DNA from: Streptosporangiaceae bacterium | Lineage (GTDB): Bacteria > Actinomycetota > Actinomycetes > Streptosporangiales > Streptosporangiaceae | Direction: 5' to 3' | Length of the DNA stretch: 7,907 bases | Assembly: GCA_030050125.1 (NCBI GenBank) | Contig: JASIJN010000203.1 | Coordinates: 1-7,907 of the forward strand | Part shown: in pieces, positions 5,229 through 7,907 of the stretch | Layout of the letters: every line of letters begins with the position of its first letter | Position numbering within the stretch: the stretch's first letter is position 1 | Notes under the pieces: model-generated | Databases searched by the model: none | Seen by the model: the letters and a program-made list of their open reading frames with translations, nothing else | Told to the model about the DNA's origin: nothing | Made by a program: the position numbers and the translations under genes

Positions 5229-6425
5229 TCACTGAACCAGGTGAACCGGATTGAAGATGTCCGCCGCCATTAGTAGCACGCCAAGCCCGATCAGCAGCGC
5301 GAACACCCCCACGCTGACGGGTATCAGCCGCTGCAGGTCGACCAGGCCGGGATCGGGCTTGCCGCGGAGCCGGGCCAGCCAGGCCCGGACCCGCTCGTAG
5401 AAGATGACCGCCAGGTGCCCGCCGTCCAGGGGCAGCAGCGGGAGCAGGTTGAACGCGCCGATGAAGATGTTGATCGAGATGACGATCAGCAGCAGGTCGG
5501 AGGCCGAGTAGGCCCAGCCACCACCGGACGCCACCGCCTGGCCGGCGATGTCGGCCGCGCCGACCATGCTGCTCACGTTGCCCGCCGGGGTCTTGGCCCG
5601 GTCCTTGGCGAACAGGTCGGGCAGCGCCGCGGGCAGCTTCGCGAGCGCGGACACCGACCCGGTCAGCACCTGGCCGAAGCCCGAGCCCGCGAACGCCACC
5701 GCGCCGATCGGGCCCGAACGCTGGAAGACCACCGCGTCGCCGATGCCCAGGTAAGAGCCCTTCCGGCCGGGGACGGTGGCCGGCGTGGCATAGATGGTCA
5801 GACGGCGCCCGTCCCTCAGCAGCGTGACCGGCACCCGGACCCCGGCCGGCTGGTCGCGGATGGCCGTCCCGAGCTGTGTCCAGTTATGCACCGGCTTTCC
5901 GGCGAACGCGACGATCTTGTCGCCGGACTTGATCCCCGCCGTGAGGGCCGGGGCCGCGCCCAGGTTGTTCTTGCACGAGCCCTGGTTGAAGGCCGACAGG
6001 CTGGCCGGCACGCACGGGCTCACCGAGCCGATCGTCGTGGTGTTGTTGTTCGGTTGCCCGATCCCCATCGCGAGGATGAGCAGCAGCACGAACGCCAGCG
6101 CGAAGTGCATGAACGAGCCAGCCACCATGACAATCGCGCGCTGCCAGGCCGGCTTGTTGCGCATCGAGCGCGGCTCGTCCCTGGGGTCGACCTCGTCCAG
6201 GGTGGTCATCCCGGTGATCCGGACGAACGCGCCGAACGGCAGCGCCTTGATCCCGTACTCGGTCTCGCCACGCCTCGTGGACCAGATCGTCTGCCCGAAA
6301 CCGATGAAGAACTGGGTGACCTTCATGCCGAACTTCTTGGCGGTCAGGAAGTGCCCGGCCTCGTGCAGGATGACCGAGATGAGAATGGCCACGATGAAGA
6401 TGACCACCCCGAGCAGGAAGCTCAT
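5229..6425 (-). CDS. rip1: Site-2 intramembrane metalloprotease, M50 family (Rip1/RseP type)
   Basis: A 398-residue membrane zinc protease, close to the 404 residues of M. tuberculosis Rip1 (Rv2869c). The first transmembrane helix (about 3–20) runs into the zinc motif HEAGH (21–25; His21, His25, catalytic Glu22). [20 protein letters not shown] (51–70) is the conserved membrane-associated loop. A second hydrophobic segment lies at about 97–122. A PDZ domain (about 132–215, with [17 protein letters not shown] at 163–179) follows; Cys138 and Cys151 match a Cys pair that I recall in Rip1 at this place. Helix three (about 310–330) leads to [12 protein letters not shown] (326–337) with Asp334 as third zinc ligand, and a final helix lies at about 369–387. 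Such proteases cut anti-sigma factors and other membrane proteins within the bilayer. GGGAGGGAG ten bases before the ATG is a good ribosome binding site. It lies 35 bases after dxr and 13 bases before ispG, so the three are likely co-transcribed. The stop is TGA. Confidence 0.95.
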   Translation of the reverse strand: MSFLLGVVIFIVAILISVILHEAGHFLTAKKFGMKVTQFFIGFGQTIWSTRRGETEYGIKALPFGAFVRITGMTTLDEVDPRDEPRSMRNKPAWQRAIVMVAGSFMHFALAFVLLLILAMGIGQPNNNTTTIGSVSPCVPASLSAFNQGSCKNNLGAAPALTAGIKSGDKIVAFAGKPVHNWTQLGTAIRDQPAGVRVPVTLLRDGRRLTIYATPATVPGRKGSYLGIGDAVVFQRSGPIGAVAFAGSGFGQVLTGSVSALAKLPAALPDLFAKDRAKTPAGNVSSMVGAADIAGQAVASGGGWAYSASDLLLIVISINIFIGAFNLLPLLPLDGGHLAVIFYERVRAWLARLRGKPDPGLVDLQRLIPVSVGVFALLIGLGVLLMAADIFNPVHLVQ

Positions 6426-6460
6426 CCTGCCGTGTCTCCCTCCCGCGAAACGGCCACAGG

Positions 6461-7714
6461 CTAGCGACGATCTCCGGTGCCGGTCAGCTCGCGCGCCCGT
6501 TCCCGCGCCCAGCCGTCCGCGGCGAGTACCTCCTCCAGAGTAACGACGGCCTGGCCCGAACCGTCATGCTCCGAGACTACCCGGGCCACCGTATCGATGA
6601 TCCCGGGGAAACGGAGCCGGCCCGCCAGGAAGGCGTCGACGCAGACCTCGTTGGCGGCGTTGTATACCGCCGGAGCCGTGCCGCCCGCGGTACCCACCTC
6701 GCGGGCCAGGGTCACGGCAGGAAAGGCATGCTCGTCGAGCGGCTCGAACGTCCAGGTGTGCGGCTTGGTCCAGTCCACCGGGCTGGCCGCGTCCGGGACC
6801 CGGTCCGGCCAGGCCAGGGCCAGCGCGATCGGGATCCGCATGTCCGGCGGGCTGGCCTGGGCGATCGTCGAGCCGTCGGCGAACTCAACCATGGAGTGGA
6901 TCACCGATTGCCGGTGCACCACCACCTCTATGGCCTCGAAACCGATGCCGAACAGCAAGTGGGCCTCGATCAGCTCCAGGCCCTTGTTCACCAGGGTGGC
7001 GGAGTTCACCGTGATCACCGGGCCCATGCTCCAGGTCGGGTGGGCGAGGGCCTGCTCGGGCGTGACGTCCTCGAGCTCGTCCCGGCCGCGGTGCAGGAAC
7101 GGGCCGCCGCTCGCGGTCACCACCAGGCGCCGCACCTCCTCGGCCCGGCCTCCGCGCAGGCACTGGGCCAGCGCCGAGTGCTCGGAGTCCACCGGGACGA
7201 TCTGGCCCGGCGCGGCCCGCTCCGCGACCAGCGGGCCGCCCATGATCAGCGACTCCTTGTTCGCCAGGGCGAGCACCCGCCCGGCGTCGATCGCCGCCAG
7301 CGTCGCGGCCAGGCCGACCGCGCCGGTCACCCCGTTGAGCACGACGTCGCTGGGCCAGGCCGCCACCTCGGCGATCGCATCGGGCCCGGCCAGGATCTTG
7401 GGCGGCTGAGCCCGGTCCGAGCCTTCCGCCACGGCGCGCGCGGTCTCGGCCTGGATGGCCCGGCGCAGCTCGTCGACGTGCGCCTCGCCGGCCACCGCGA
7501 CCACCTCGGCCCCGAACTCGACCGCCTGACGGGCCAGCAGCGCGGCGCTGCCCCCGCCCGCCGCCAGCCCGGCGACCCGGAACCGGTCCGGGTTGCGGCG
7601 GATGATGTCGGCCGCCTGGGTCCCGATCGAACCGGTCGACCCGAGCACGACCACGTCTTTTGGCGTGTCGCGGGGGGGCTGGCGCGTGAACTCCATATCA
7701 GCATTGTTCCCCAC
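6461..7714 (-). CDS. dxr: 1-deoxy-D-xylulose 5-phosphate reductoisomerase (Dxr, IspC)
   Basis: Converts DXP to MEP with NADPH and a divalent metal, the committed step of the MEP pathway; cytosolic target of fosmidomycin. Counting from the GTG at 7712–7714 the protein has 417 residues (M. tuberculosis Dxr has 413). Visible motifs: [14 protein letters not shown] (21–34, NADPH-binding loop), LALANKES (148–155), [11 protein letters not shown] (174–184) with metal ligands Asp176 and Glu178, SGGPF (202–206), [12 protein letters not shown] (241–252) with Glu247, [12 protein letters not shown] (267–278) and [13 protein letters not shown] (351–363). The spacing of the metal ligands agrees with the mycobacterial enzyme. 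The start is uncertain: GTG 7714 has GAAGGG seven bases upstream within AAGGAGAGAAGGG and is preferred. ATG 7696, ATG 7756 and GTG 7795 share the frame, which closes at a TGA at 7814–7816. The stop is TAG. Confidence 0.93.
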   Translation of the reverse strand: MGNNADMEFTRQPPRDTPKDVVVLGSTGSIGTQAADIIRRNPDRFRVAGLAAGGGSAALLARQAVEFGAEVVAVAGEAHVDELRRAIQAETARAVAEGSDRAQPPKILAGPDAIAEVAAWPSDVVLNGVTGAVGLAATLAAIDAGRVLALANKESLIMGGPLVAERAAPGQIVPVDSEHSALAQCLRGGRAEEVRRLVVTASGGPFLHRGRDELEDVTPEQALAHPTWSMGPVITVNSATLVNKGLELIEAHLLFGIGFEAIEVVVHRQSVIHSMVEFADGSTIAQASPPDMRIPIALALAWPDRVPDAASPVDWTKPHTWTFEPLDEHAFPAVTLAREVGTAGGTAPAVYNAANEVCVDAFLAGRLRFPGIIDTVARVVSEHDGSGQAVVTLEEVLAADGWARERARELTGTGDRR

Positions 7715-7756
7715 GGACCGGCCCTTCTCTCCTTGGGCCGCCGAACCCTCGGCCAT

Positions 7757-7907
7757 CCCGCCACCCCGCAACCACACCCGCCCCTGGCTCACCACCCGCC
7801 CCCCGCCCCAGGCTCACCACCCGCCCCCCGCCCCACCACCCGCGCCCCTTGCCCACCACGTCGGCCCCCCTCGTCTGACCACGCCCGCCCTCGGCCGACC
7901 GACCACG
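7757..7907 (-). repeat. Degenerate G-rich GTGGT-headed repeat array upstream of dxr, running off the window
   Basis: In dxr sense the leader region divides into about seven units of 18–25 bases. Each begins GTGGT or a variant (CGTGGTC, CGTGGTG, GTGTGGT) and continues with G blocks of three to six. Two neighbouring units are identical (7786–7835). I see no clear gene here; short frames are broken by the TGA within each GTGGTGAGCC. The G blocks on the non-template strand could form G-quadruplexes. The array may continue beyond the right edge. The dxr promoter was not recognised in it. Confidence 0.5.
7786..7835. repeat. Perfect tandem duplication of a 25-base GC-rich unit upstream of dxr
   Basis: Bases 7786–7810 and 7811–7835 are identical. 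Each copy begins ggctcaccacccgcc on the plus strand and ends in gcccca. On the minus (dxr sense) strand each is a run of G blocks ending in GTGGTGAGCC. A third, degraded copy follows at about 7836–7860. Confidence 0.85.

Noticed and set aside
7786..7835. Tandem 25-base copies as a CRISPR array
   Set aside because: The copies are directly adjacent with no spacers, number only two exact units, and there are no cas genes.

Overview
The window is about 70% or more G+C, with codon third positions almost always G or C, and every convincing gene is on the minus strand. Gene content and order point to an actinobacterium (Actinomycetota). The series dxr – rip1-like M50 protease – ispG – DUF4081/GNAT acetyltransferase matches the Mycobacterium tuberculosis order Rv2870c–Rv2869c–Rv2868c–Rv2867c, and the same core is known from Streptomyces. 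The species cannot be told from this piece.

Layout in transcription order (right to left). A G-rich stretch of degenerate tandem repeats (about 7757–7907) precedes dxr (6461–7714). Then come a site-2 protease (5229–6425), ispG (4079–5215), a secreted TAP/SlpD-type alpha/beta-hydrolase lipoprotein (2508–4034), a two-domain GNAT protein (1590–2447), an uncharacterised actinobacterial protein (474–1475), and the first 122 codons of a HelD/HelR-like RNA polymerase recycling ATPase (start 366, running off the left edge). Gaps of 35 and 13 bases join dxr, rip1 and ispG into a likely operon. Dxr and IspG are the second and the penultimate enzymes of the MEP isoprenoid pathway. The hydrolase sits between ispG and the GNAT gene, which are adjacent in M. 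tuberculosis.

The outstanding feature is in ispG. The reading frame is interrupted once, by TGA at 4355–4357 (codon 287), and then continues in the same frame with the conserved IspG C-terminus. The TGA falls exactly on the second cysteine of the S-C-P-S-C-G-R motif, a ligand of the catalytic [4Fe-4S] cluster (Cys273 in E. coli). The spacings to the other ligands (C284, C319, E326) equal those of E. coli IspG. The simplest exciting reading is a selenoprotein IspG with selenocysteine as an iron-sulfur cluster ligand. Alternatives are UGA read as Cys by a special tRNA, a very recent nonsense mutation, or a base error. UGA is not globally reassigned, because ispG itself and three neighbours end in TGA. 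Hand folding finds hairpins just downstream of the UGA that could act as a SECIS element, but GC-rich RNA folds easily and this is weak support.

Intergenic regions hold terminator-like hairpins (2469–2503 and 1535–1573), a candidate promoter and dyads before the HelD-like gene, and a possible -10 element before the hydrolase. No tRNA, rRNA, CRISPR array, insertion sequence or selenocysteine machinery gene was seen.
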